From: Nitriliruptoraceae bacterium
GTDB taxonomy: Bacteria; Actinomycetota; Nitriliruptoria; Nitriliruptorales; Nitriliruptoraceae
Direction: 5' to 3'
NCBI GenBank assembly: GCA_003565155.1
Contig: PXDB01000102.1
Location: forward strand, 1 to 64,000
Length of the DNA stretch: 64,000 bases
The notes beneath the pieces were generated by a model. It was not told where the DNA came from. It was given only the letters and a program-made list of their open reading frames with translations, and searched no databases. Within the stretch, counting starts at the first letter, position 1; every line of letters begins with the position of its first letter. Positions 8,149-17,579 of this stretch are shown one piece after another. A program made the translations under genes and the position numbers.

Positions 8149-9807
8149 ATGACGACGTTGTCCCTGCCGCGGATGCGGCCGCCGCGGCTGCTGTCCGCCA
8201 GCGCATGGCTCCAGGCGTTGCTCGGCTGGCGGGTGCTGCACACGCTGGCGGTGGGCGCGGGGCTGTGGTGGTCGCTGACCAGCGCGGCGCTGGAAGGCCC
8301 CGGCCGCATCGCCGCGGTCGCTGCCGCGAGCGTCGTGCTGCTCCTCGATCTCGGTGCGGTGGCGGGGCTGGCGATGCGCCGCTCCTTCGGGCGGTCGCTG
8401 TCGCTGGCTGCCGACTACCTCACCTTCGTCGGCGCGATCCTGGTGCTCTTCCAGCGCAACGACGTCTTCCGCGGGCTCGACGCCCTCGGTGCCACCTTCG
8501 TCCGCGGTGTGCCTTTCGGTGTGGTCGCCATCCTCGCCTGGGTGGTCACCGGGTGGGGTGAGCAGCGTGGGACCTTGACCCAGGTCCGACGGATCGCCCG
8601 CTACGTCGCGTATGCCGCGGTCGCCGGCCTGCTACTGGCCGTCGGACTGCTGCCGGGCCTGGCCACCTTCCTGGCACGCACCGCCACACCCGAGGGGCTC
8701 CTCCTGCTGGTGGTGGCGGTGGTCAGCGGCTACCTCGCCTGGCGCACCTTCCAGAGCGACGTCGCAGAGCAGCTCGAGGTCAGCAACCAGACCACCCGCA
8801 CCCTCGATGGGCTGCTCTTCGCCTCCCCGAACCTGCTGGGCTTCGCCGCGTTCTTCGCCGGCCCGCTCATCTTCAGCCTCTTCGTCTCGCTCACCGAGTG
8901 GGACGCCTTCGGGGACGCGGAGTTCATCGGGCTGGCGAACTACACCCAGATCCTCGCCCTCAACGTCGGTATCGCCAGCGCCGGGCAGAGCGCCAGCGAG
9001 GTGCTCGCCCCCGGCTACTTCGAGTGGTTCAGCGTCGGCAACGTGGTCGTCGGCGCACAGGACGTGCTGTTCTGGCGCTCGATCCGCAACATCGTGGTCT
9101 TCACCCTGTTCGCCCTGCCGCTGTCCACCATCCCCGCGCTGTTCCTTGCCACCCTGCTCAACTCCAAGGCACCGGGCATCAAGGTGTTCCGGGCCATCTA
9201 CTTCGTGCCCTCCATCGCCGGGGTCGTTGCGGTCGCCCTGATCTGGCGGCAGCTGTTCGACTCCACCATCGGGTGGCTGAACTACCTGATCAGCCTCACC
9301 GTATCCGGGCTGAACAACCTCCCCGGGGTGGCGATCACCGACCCGCGTATCCAGTGGCTCTCGGACGCCGATATCGCGCTGTTCTCCCTGGTGATCGTCT
9401 TCTCCTGGATGTTCATCGGCTACAACGCCGTGCTCTTCCTCGCCGGCCTGCAGGGCGTCGACAACACCCTGTACGAGGCGGCGATGCTCGACGGGGCCAA
9501 CCGGTGGCAGCGGTTCCGCAACATCACCCTGCCGGCGCTCAGACCGACCACCTTCTTCGTGGTCGCCTCCACCGGCATCCTCACCCTGCAGCTGTTCGGC
9601 GAGAACGTGGTGCTGTTCCCCACCACCACACCGATCGGCGCAGGCCCCCAGAACTCTACCCTGACCCCGGTGGTCTACCTCTACGAGCAGGGCTTCCGGC
9701 GTTTCGCCTTCGGGTACGCCTCTGCGGTGGCGTGGGTGCTGTTCGTCCTGATCTTCTTCTTCACGCTGGTGCAGTTCCGCCGCCAGCGCGAGCAGGCGGA
9801 GGGCTGA
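8149..9807 (+). CDS. ABC sugar permease, MalF type, with extra N-terminal membrane domain
   Basis: 552-aa inner-membrane permease. The C-terminal 300 residues are a normal MalF/UgpA-type unit with the EAA loop (YEAAMLDGANRWQRF, about residues 441-455) that docks on the ATPase. The first 250 residues are additional: they hold about six hydrophobic segments (for example ALLGWRVLHTLAVGAG, IAAVAAASVVLLLDLGAV, VVAILAWVV, YVAYAAVAGLLLAVGLL, LLLLVVAVVSGYLAW) and then a short charged linker. Ordinary members are close to 300 aa. Start ATG is preceded by GAGGGAG. Pairs with the permease one base downstream, which also carries an insertion. Confidence 0.9.
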   Translation: MTTLSLPRMRPPRLLSASAWLQALLGWRVLHTLAVGAGLWWSLTSAALEGPGRIAAVAAASVVLLLDLGAVAGLAMRRSFGRSLSLAADYLTFVGAILVLFQRNDVFRGLDALGATFVRGVPFGVVAILAWVVTGWGEQRGTLTQVRRIARYVAYAAVAGLLLAVGLLPGLATFLARTATPEGLLLLVVAVVSGYLAWRTFQSDVAEQLEVSNQTTRTLDGLLFASPNLLGFAAFFAGPLIFSLFVSLTEWDAFGDAEFIGLANYTQILALNVGIASAGQSASEVLAPGYFEWFSVGNVVVGAQDVLFWRSIRNIVVFTLFALPLSTIPALFLATLLNSKAPGIKVFRAIYFVPSIAGVVAVALIWRQLFDSTIGWLNYLISLTVSGLNNLPGVAITDPRIQWLSDADIALFSLVIVFSWMFIGYNAVLFLAGLQGVDNTLYEAAMLDGANRWQRFRNITLPALRPTTFFVVASTGILTLQLFGENVVLFPTTTPIGAGPQNSTLTPVVYLYEQGFRRFAFGYASAVAWVLFVLIFFFTLVQFRRQREQAEG

Positions 9808-9808
9808 G

Positions 9809-11008
9809 ATGGCGGTCGTGACCGGATCCAAGCGACGTCGCCGCATCGAGCGCGTCGGGCTCTACCTCGGCCTCGGTGCCTTCGGCGCCATCATGCTGTT
9901 CCCCTTCCTGGTGGTGGCCTTCGGGTCGCTGAAGGAGTCCAGCGACATCTTCCGCTTCCCCCCGCGGCTGCTGCCCTTCAGCCAGGACACCGTGGAGATC
10001 GACGGCGAGGAGCAGGGCCTGTACGTGATCGAGGGCGAGGAGCGGGTGCTGCTCGAGACCATCGCCGTCGGCATCTACGCACCCCCCGACGCCCTCGAAG
10101 ACACGGTGCAGGTCCCCACCGCCGACGTGGAACGTCGCGGCGGCTTCGTGGACACCGAGACCGTGGTCATCGACGGCGAGGAGGAGCCGCTGTACGACGT
10201 CGAGGTGGACGGCGAGGTGGTGGCGATGGTGGAGCGGGGCACCACCACCTCGGGTCGCTTCGCGGCGGTGGACGACCTCGACGATGTGGTGGGCGCCAAC
10301 GTGCGCCTTGCCGAACAGGTCGACTCGGTCGCCCCGCAGACGGAGAACTTCCGTCGTGTGACCGAACTGCAGAACCTCGACCGCTCCCTGACCAACACAC
10401 TGCTGGTGACGCTGCTGGTGGTCGGGGGCACCGTGCTGACCTCGATCCTCGGCGGCTACGCCTTCGCCCGGATCGAGTTCCCCGGCCGCGACGCGCTGTT
10501 CCTGGTCTACATCGGCTCGATCATGGTGCCCTTCGTGATCCTGATCGTGCCGCTCTACCAGCTGATGGTGGCGCTGGGGTGGGTGAACTCGCTGGCATCC
10601 CTGGTGTTCCCCTTCGTGTTCAACGCCTACGGCACCTTCCTCATCCGGCAGTTCTTCGTGTCCATCCCCAAGGACCTCGAGGAGGCGGCGGTGATCGACG
10701 GGGCGTCCCGCTGGACCGTCCTCTGGCGGATCTTCGTACCCCTGTCCACCCCGGCGATCGCAACCCTGTCGACCTTCATGTTCCTCTACGCCTGGAACAG
10801 CTTCATCTGGCCCTTCATCGTGATCAGCGCCGGCAACTTCGACAACCACGTGCTGACGGTGTCGTTGCAGCAGCTCGGCGGCCGGGCCGCCGACAGCCCG
10901 AACCTGATCCTGGCCGGGGTGATGATCGCGATCGCGGTGCCGGTGACGGTGTTCGTGCTGGCCCAGCGCTACTTCGTGGAGAACGTGGCCACCTCCGGCA
11001 TCAAGTAG
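9809..11008 (+). CDS. ABC sugar permease, MalG type, with large extracytoplasmic insertion
   Basis: 399-aa inner-membrane permease that starts one base after the stop of the MalF-type gene, so translation is probably coupled. Six transmembrane segments surround the EAA loop (EEAAVIDGASRW, about residue 291). Between TM1 and TM2 there is an insertion of about 130 residues (roughly 49-185). It is rich in beta-strand-like VEIDGEE, VVIDGEEEP and VEVDGEVV repeats, and should lie outside the membrane facing the binding protein. Standard MalG proteins are about 280-300 aa. The C-terminus (RYFVENVATSGIK) is typical. Last gene of the operon; element A and convergent metG follow. Confidence 0.92.
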   Translation: MAVVTGSKRRRRIERVGLYLGLGAFGAIMLFPFLVVAFGSLKESSDIFRFPPRLLPFSQDTVEIDGEEQGLYVIEGEERVLLETIAVGIYAPPDALEDTVQVPTADVERRGGFVDTETVVIDGEEEPLYDVEVDGEVVAMVERGTTTSGRFAAVDDLDDVVGANVRLAEQVDSVAPQTENFRRVTELQNLDRSLTNTLLVTLLVVGGTVLTSILGGYAFARIEFPGRDALFLVYIGSIMVPFVILIVPLYQLMVALGWVNSLASLVFPFVFNAYGTFLIRQFFVSIPKDLEEAAVIDGASRWTVLWRIFVPLSTPAIATLSTFMFLYAWNSFIWPFIVISAGNFDNHVLTVSLQQLGGRAADSPNLILAGVMIAIAVPVTVFVLAQRYFVENVATSGIK

Positions 11009-11099
11009 CCGGCGGCCCGGGGCCACGATGTCGGCTGCCGACGACCGGAACGTGCCCGCGTCGTGCACAGCGAACCGCCCAGGTGCACCGCGGGCTCAC

Positions 11100-11201
11100 C
11101 GGGAGTTGTGGACGAGCACAGCTTGTGGCACGCGAAGTCCGCCCGGAGGGATGACGGCCTGCTGAACGCACCCCGAACTGTTCTCTCCCACAACTCGCGG
11201 C
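11100..11201. repeat. paired-palindrome element A (solitary copy)
   Basis: Two palindromes start 72 bp apart: CCGGGAGTTGTG-N6-CACAGCTTGTGG (11100-11129) and CCCCGAACTGTT-N6-CACAACTCGCGG (11172-11201). The 42-bp interval has no obvious similarity to those of elements B and C but has exactly the same length. It lies between the convergent 3' ends of the MalG-type permease and metG and has no nuclease gene beside it. This is the most degenerate of the three elements (9 of 12 consensus positions in two arms). Confidence 0.85.
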
Positions 11202-11249
11202 ACCGCCGTTGATCGGGCGCAGCCGGGTAGGCCTCCGCGGTGCGGACGC

Positions 11250-12980
11250 TCAGGCGTCGTCGGCGTCGGGGAGCTCCACCTTGCTGAACAGCGGCGAGGG
11301 CTCGCCCAGCACGGTGCCCGCCGCGACCTCCGGGCGCTGCCAGCCCGCACCTTCCATCGTGCCGTCCAGTCCCAACCAGCCGTGCAGCTTCGCCGCGGAG
11401 AAGGGCAGGAAGGGCGCGAGCGCCACGTTCAGACCGGCGATCGCCTGCAGTGCGGTCCACAACGTGGTCGCGGTGCGCTCGCGGTCGGTCTTGGCGGTCT
11501 TCCACGGCTCGCGCGCGTTGAGGTAGACGTTGGCCGCCTGGGCACCGGCCATGGCCTCCTTGAGCGCGCGTCGCAGCTCCACCTGCTCGAGCAGATCGGC
11601 TTCCGACCGCAGGCGCCCATCGACCGCGGCCAGCAGCTCCTCATCCTGCGCATCGAGGGCACCCGGCGTGGGCACGGCACCATCGAAGTTCTTCCGCGTC
11701 ATGGCCAGCACCCGGTTGACCAGGTTGCCCCAGGTGGCCACCAGTTCGTCGTTGACCCGACGGACCAGCTCCTCGTCGGTGAGGTCGACGTCGTTGTACT
11801 CCGGCAGATTGGTGGTCAGTCCGTAGCGCAGCTCGTCCGCACCGAACACCTCGAGGTAGTCGAGCACCGCACGACCCACCCCCAGCGACTTCGACGCCTT
11901 GGCGCCCTTGAAGGTGACGTACTGGTTCGCCGGCACGTTGGTCGGCAGGTTCAGGGAGGGGGTGCCCATCAGCTGCGCCGGCCAGTACACGGCGTGGAAG
12001 GGGATGTTGTCCTTGCCGATGAAGTAGTAGCTCTCCGCCTCAGGGTCCTCCCACCAGGCCCGCCAGGCGTCCGGGTCGTCAGAGCGCTGCGCCCACTCCC
12101 TGGTCGCCGACAGGTAGCCGATCACGGCCTCGAACCACACGTAGACCCGTTTGCGGTCCGCGCCCTCCAGGGTGAGGTCGTCGGGCAACGGCACGCCCCA
12201 GCTGATGTCCCGGGTCACGGCGCGATCGTGGAGACCGTCCCGCACGAAACCCTGCGCCCAGTTGATGACGTGGCTGCGCCAGCCCGCACGCGAGGCGAGG
12301 TAGGCGGCTACCTCCTCCTGGAGCTTCGACAGCAGAATGAACAGGTGCTCGGTGGGCCGGGGCTCGGGGGTCGCGCCGGTCAGCTTCGAACGCGGATCGA
12401 TGAGGTCGATCGGATCCAGGGTCTTGCCGCAGGTGTCGCACTGGTCGCCGCGGGCGTCGGTGGCGCCGCAGTGGGGGCAGGTGCCCTCCACGTAGCGATC
12501 GGGCAGGAAGCGCTCGGCTTGCGGGTCGTAGAACTGGTCCGTGGTCCGCGCCTCGACGTAACCGCGCGCCTTCAGCCCCCGGAAGATCTCGTGGGTGACC
12601 TCGCGGTGGTTCTCGGTCATCGTGGTGGTGAACAGGTCGAAAGCGACCCCGAGCCGCTCCCACTGCTCGTGGAAGCGGGGGTTGAACCGCTCCACGATCT
12701 CCGCAGGGCTCACCCCCTCCTGGTCGGCGAGGACCGTGATCGGGGTGCCGTGGGCGTCGGTGCCGGAGACCATCAGCACCCGGTTGCCCGCGATGCGGTG
12801 GTAGCGGGCGAAGATGTCGGCGGGGAGGTAGCACCCTGCGATGTGGCCGAGGTGCGACAGCCCGTTGGCGTAGGGCCACGCGACGGCGACCAGAACGTGG
12901 CGATCCGTGGTACCGGGGGCCCCCGGTCGGGGGGCGCCAGCGGTCACGGTCGTGGAGCGGGTTGCGGAGAAGGGTTCCAT
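11250..12980 (-). CDS. metG: methionyl-tRNA synthetase
   Basis: 576-aa class I synthetase that charges tRNA-Met. The HIGH motif is HLGH (about residues 43-46, after WPYANGLS). The zinc knuckle is CPHC...CDTC (about 145-160). The KMSKS loop is unusual: KASKSLGVG, closer to the F/A-SKS-GVG form of archaeal-type MetRS than to bacterial KMSKSLGN. An anticodon-binding helical domain follows (VNRVLAMTRKNFDG); there is no C-terminal tRNA-binding (TRBD) domain. Start is the ATG at 12980, 99 bp from the divergent secreted hydrolase. Monocistronic. Confidence 0.95.
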   Translation of the reverse strand: MEPFSATRSTTVTAGAPRPGAPGTTDRHVLVAVAWPYANGLSHLGHIAGCYLPADIFARYHRIAGNRVLMVSGTDAHGTPITVLADQEGVSPAEIVERFNPRFHEQWERLGVAFDLFTTTMTENHREVTHEIFRGLKARGYVEARTTDQFYDPQAERFLPDRYVEGTCPHCGATDARGDQCDTCGKTLDPIDLIDPRSKLTGATPEPRPTEHLFILLSKLQEEVAAYLASRAGWRSHVINWAQGFVRDGLHDRAVTRDISWGVPLPDDLTLEGADRKRVYVWFEAVIGYLSATREWAQRSDDPDAWRAWWEDPEAESYYFIGKDNIPFHAVYWPAQLMGTPSLNLPTNVPANQYVTFKGAKASKSLGVGRAVLDYLEVFGADELRYGLTTNLPEYNDVDLTDEELVRRVNDELVATWGNLVNRVLAMTRKNFDGAVPTPGALDAQDEELLAAVDGRLRSEADLLEQVELRRALKEAMAGAQAANVYLNAREPWKTAKTDRERTATTLWTALQAIAGLNVALAPFLPFSAAKLHGWLGLDGTMEGAGWQRPEVAAGTVLGEPSPLFSKVELPDADDA

Positions 12981-13079
12981 AGGGCGAGCCTACCGTCGGC
13001 CCCGCTGGAGCCACCCTGGCAGGGCGCCGACCCTGGGCGTGACCGCCACCCAACCACAGCGAAGCTCCGAACCCACCGC

Positions 13080-14051
13080 ATGCCATCCCGCTCGCTCATC
13101 GCCACCACGGCCCTCGCCACCCTCGCCCTGGGAGGTCCGCTCCTCGTGCCGCCGGCCACCGCTTCGGACACCGCAACCCACCGCGAACTCGCCTACCCCG
13201 AGAGCCGCTTCGAGCGGTTGCAGGGCGTCGATGTCCACCACACCGTCCACGGCGCATCCGACGATCCGACGCTGCTGCTCTCCCACCACTTCTACGGCAG
13301 CGCCCCGACGTGGCGGAACCTCGTCACGGAGCTGGAGGGCGACCATCACCTCATCGCGTTCGACCGGCCGGGGTTCGGCCTGACCGAGCGCCCGGAGCGG
13401 GACCGGTGGGGCGAGCGCAACCCCTACTCCCGTGGCACGGCTGCGCTGATGGGCTGGGACCTCCTCGACAGCCTCGATGTCGAGGAGGCGGTGCTGGTCG
13501 GCTCGTCGGCGGGTGGCACCAACGCCCTGGAGGTGTACCTGCTGCAGCCCGAGCGGGTCCGGGCGCTGGTGCTGATCAGCCCCGCCATCACCGGTGACGT
13601 CGGCCCACCGAGCTTCCTGCGCCCGGTCCTGCGCTCCCCTCAGGCGCGCAGGGTCGCTCCGCACCTGATCCAGCGCTTCGTCGGTGAGGTCGACGTCGCA
13701 CGCACCGCGAGCTCGTGGGCCGATCCCTCGCGGGCGACCCCACAGGACGCCGAGCCCTACCAGCGGATGCTGCGGGTGGAGGGCTGGGACCGCGGGTTCT
13801 GGGAGGTCATCAACGCCAGTCCCCGACCGAACCTCTCCGACGTCCTGCCGGACATCGAGGTACCCGTGCTGGTGGTCTCCGGTGACAGCGACACCGTCAT
13901 CCGTCCCCGCTGGAACCGGCGAACCGCGGACGCGATCCCCGGGGCGCGCTACGTGGAGTTGGAGCGGTGCGGCCACACTCCCCAGGAGGAGTGCCCGGAT
14001 GCCCTCGCGGCCGCCATCACCGACTTCCTTGAGGACGCCGGGCTCCGCTGA
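13080..14051 (+). CDS. secreted alpha/beta-hydrolase
   Basis: 323-aa exported hydrolase. The signal peptide covers about residues 1-30 (MPSRSLIATTALATLALGG...PATA-S). The fold has oxyanion region LLSHHFYGS, nucleophile elbow VGSSAGGTNA (Ser), acid in VVSGDSDTVI (Asp) and catalytic His in CGHTPQEE. Substrate is unknown; epoxide hydrolase, haloperoxidase and esterase relatives share this layout. The start is the ATG just upstream of the signal peptide; the open frame extends far upstream, but only as antisense of metG. Divergent from metG and convergent with the DUF4032 gene. Confidence 0.85.
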   Translation: MPSRSLIATTALATLALGGPLLVPPATASDTATHRELAYPESRFERLQGVDVHHTVHGASDDPTLLLSHHFYGSAPTWRNLVTELEGDHHLIAFDRPGFGLTERPERDRWGERNPYSRGTAALMGWDLLDSLDVEEAVLVGSSAGGTNALEVYLLQPERVRALVLISPAITGDVGPPSFLRPVLRSPQARRVAPHLIQRFVGEVDVARTASSWADPSRATPQDAEPYQRMLRVEGWDRGFWEVINASPRPNLSDVLPDIEVPVLVVSGDSDTVIRPRWNRRTADAIPGARYVELERCGHTPQEECPDALAAAITDFLEDAGLR

Positions 14052-14114
14052 GCACCGCCGGGTTCCGGCTGCGCCGGGACGCGTAGGACGCTCGGCAGCG
14101 GCAGGATCGGGGGC

Positions 14115-15458
<1,344 letters not shown>

Positions 15459-15596
15459 GGTGCAGCACCACCTCGGTGTCGTGGGATCCCGCGACATGCG
15501 TGCGGGCCGGCCGGTACGACCGGCCGGCCCGCGTCCCCATGGGAGAGGTGCGCGTCGTGGCCGCGCTCGGACCAGCGCGGCCACGACGGCGAGGGG

Positions 15597-16487
15597 TCAG
15601 CCCTTCACCGAGCCGGCGGTCAGACCGCGGACGAAGAAGCGCTGGAGGGAGAAGAACACGATCAACGGCACGATCATGGAGATGAAGGCGCCGGCGGTGA
15701 GCAGATGCCAGTCCTGCCCGCGTGAACCGACGAGTTCGGCCAGGGTCACCGTGACCACCTCCTGGCCACCGGTCATGAAGATCAGCGCCACGAGGAAGTC
15801 GTTCCAGGTCCACAGGAACTGGAAGATGGCGAAGGCCGCCAGGGCCGGGACCGACAGCGGCAGGATCAGCCGCCAGAAGGTCTCGAAGTGGCTGGCACCG
15901 TCGACCTTGGCCGACTCGATCACCTCTCGGGGCAGCGAGCCGATGTAGTTCCGGAGGATGTAGACCGCCAACGGCATCCCGAAGCCGGTGTGGGCGAGCC
16001 ACAGCTTCAGGAAGTCGTTGGTGATCCCGACGGCGTTGAACAGCTGGGTCAGCGGGATGAAGGCCACCTGCAGGGGCACCACCAGCAGACCAACGAAGAT
16101 GATGAACAGGAACTCGCGGCCCTTGAAGTCCATCCACGCGAAGGCGTAGGCGGCGAAGGCCGCGGCCATGATCGGGATGATCGTGGCCGGAACGGCAACG
16201 GTGATGCTGTTGATGAACGACTCACCCATGCCGGCATCGAGCACGGTGGAGTAGTTGCTGAGGTCGAACTGCTCACCGAAGGCTGTCCACCACCCCGTGC
16301 GCCGGAGCAGGGTCTCGTCCGCCCGGAAGGACGACACGAAGAGCCCCAGGGTCGGCACGGTGAACAGGGCACACAGCAGGATCAGCGCGATGCGCGGTCC
16401 CCAACCTGCGCCCGTGTCCTCCTTGGAGGGCTTGAGCGCTGGCTTGTCCTTGGTCTCCTCCGTGGGAGGTGCCGTCTGAGCGCTCAT
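15597..16487 (-). CDS. ABC alpha-glucoside permease, AglG/MalG type
   Basis: 296-aa inner-membrane permease with six transmembrane segments. EAA loop is EVIESAKVDGASHFETFWRLILPLS (about residues 195-220); the C-terminus FFVRGLTAGSVKG is typical. A cytoplasmic N-terminal tail of about 30 residues (Thr/Lys/Pro-rich) precedes TM1. Its start overlaps the stop of the AglF-type permease by four bases (ATGA), so the two are translationally coupled. Similarity in layout to AglG of alpha-glucoside transporters is a judgement from the sequence alone. Confidence 0.9.
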   Translation of the reverse strand: MSAQTAPPTEETKDKPALKPSKEDTGAGWGPRIALILLCALFTVPTLGLFVSSFRADETLLRRTGWWTAFGEQFDLSNYSTVLDAGMGESFINSITVAVPATIIPIMAAAFAAYAFAWMDFKGREFLFIIFVGLLVVPLQVAFIPLTQLFNAVGITNDFLKLWLAHTGFGMPLAVYILRNYIGSLPREVIESAKVDGASHFETFWRLILPLSVPALAAFAIFQFLWTWNDFLVALIFMTGGQEVVTVTLAELVGSRGQDWHLLTAGAFISMIVPLIVFFSLQRFFVRGLTAGSVKG

Positions 16488-17473
16488 CGCATCGCCTCCT
16501 GCTCGCGGAACCGCTTGATGTTGATGTACATGAACGGCAACGTCATCACGATCAGGGCGACGACCACGACGGACGCACGCCCGCGGTCACCGAAGGTGAA
16601 CGCGAGGTCGTAGTAGATGTTGGCGATCACGTTGGTGTTGAAGTTCCCGCTGGTCATCACCCGCGGGATGTCGAAGACCTTCAGCACCAGGATCAGGATC
16701 GTGGTGGTGACCACCACGATGGTGGAACGGATCTGCGGCACCGTCACCCGCCAGAAGATCTGGATCTCGGTGGCACCATCGATCCGTGCTGCCTCGATGG
16801 TGTCGGTGGGCACGTTCTTGATCGCTGCCGACAGCAGCACCATCGCGAACCCGGTCTGCAACCACACCATCACGGCCATCAGCGCGAAGCTGTTCAGCCG
16901 GCCGGTGCTGATCTGGATCAGCGGTTCGTCCATCGGCCCGGCGATGCCGGTGATGATCGCGGTGATCAACCCGAACTGCTCAGAGCCCGGCGGACGCCAG
17001 GCGTACATGAACAGCCAGATCGTTGATGCGCCGACGAAGCTGATGGCCATCGGCATGAAGATGATCGACTTGGTGATCTTCTCCCAACGGGGCAGCAGCC
17101 GGTCGGCGAGCACCGCCACCAGCAGGCCCAGCGCCACGGCCCCGGCCGGCACGAAGATGATCCACAGGAGGTTGTTGATCAACGAGTCCCGGATCCCGGG
17201 GTCGGTGAACAGGAACTCGTAGTTGGCGAGGGTGAACTCCTGGTTCGGCGTGCCGATCCTGGTCTGGAAACTGAACCAGAACGTCTGGATGGCGGGGTAG
17301 AGCAGGAAGATCCCTACCACGGCCAGTGACGGACCGATGAAGGCGTAGGGCTTGAAGCGTTCCTCCCACTCTTTCGGCATGCGCTCGGCGAGCGCGTTGA
17401 GGACGTAGAACAGCAGCAGGGCGCCGCCTACGCCCAGGGCGATCGCGACCACCCCGGATACGAGGTTGCCCAT
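16484..17473 (-). CDS. ABC alpha-glucoside permease, AglF/MalF type
   Basis: 329-aa inner-membrane permease. An additional N-terminal helix (VSGVVAIALGVGGALLLFYVL) precedes the six core segments, as in AglF proteins. The EAA loop reads DTIEAARIDGATEIQIFWRV (about residues 222-240). It forms the heterodimeric channel with the following AglG-type gene, which it overlaps by four bases. Upstream on the same strand is the binding-protein gene, separated by a 14-bp-stem hairpin. Confidence 0.92.
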   Translation of the reverse strand: MGNLVSGVVAIALGVGGALLLFYVLNALAERMPKEWEERFKPYAFIGPSLAVVGIFLLYPAIQTFWFSFQTRIGTPNQEFTLANYEFLFTDPGIRDSLINNLLWIIFVPAGAVALGLLVAVLADRLLPRWEKITKSIIFMPMAISFVGASTIWLFMYAWRPPGSEQFGLITAIITGIAGPMDEPLIQISTGRLNSFALMAVMVWLQTGFAMVLLSAAIKNVPTDTIEAARIDGATEIQIFWRVTVPQIRSTIVVVTTTILILVLKVFDIPRVMTSGNFNTNVIANIYYDLAFTFGDRGRASVVVVALIVMTLPFMYINIKRFREQEAMR

Positions 17474-17518
17474 CGGTGACTCTCCTCTCCCATCGGGCCA
17501 CCCGGCCCTGTCAGGTCC

Positions 17519-17550
17519 GTGGTGGGCCGCCGGGCGCGGCGGCCCACCAC
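17519..17550 (-). terminator. perfect 14-bp GC stem-loop between binding-protein and permease genes
   Basis: GTGGTGGGCCGCCG (17519-17532) and CGGCGGCCCACCAC (17537-17550) pair perfectly around a 4-nt loop, between the stop of the binding-protein gene (17580) and the AglF-type start (17473). No T-run. Likely role: stabilising the binding-protein message or partial termination. Confidence 0.75.
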
Positions 17551-17579
17551 CCGGGTGGCTACTCGGTCACGTCAGGCCA

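Noticed and set aside
6297-8309. 670-codon open frame on the minus strand over the binding-protein gene
   Set aside because: Antisense shadow. The plus-strand frame has a signal peptide, lipobox and family motifs.
11382-13079. Long N-terminal extension of the secreted hydrolase across metG
   Set aside because: The extension is antisense to metG; the real protein begins with a clear signal peptide at 13080.
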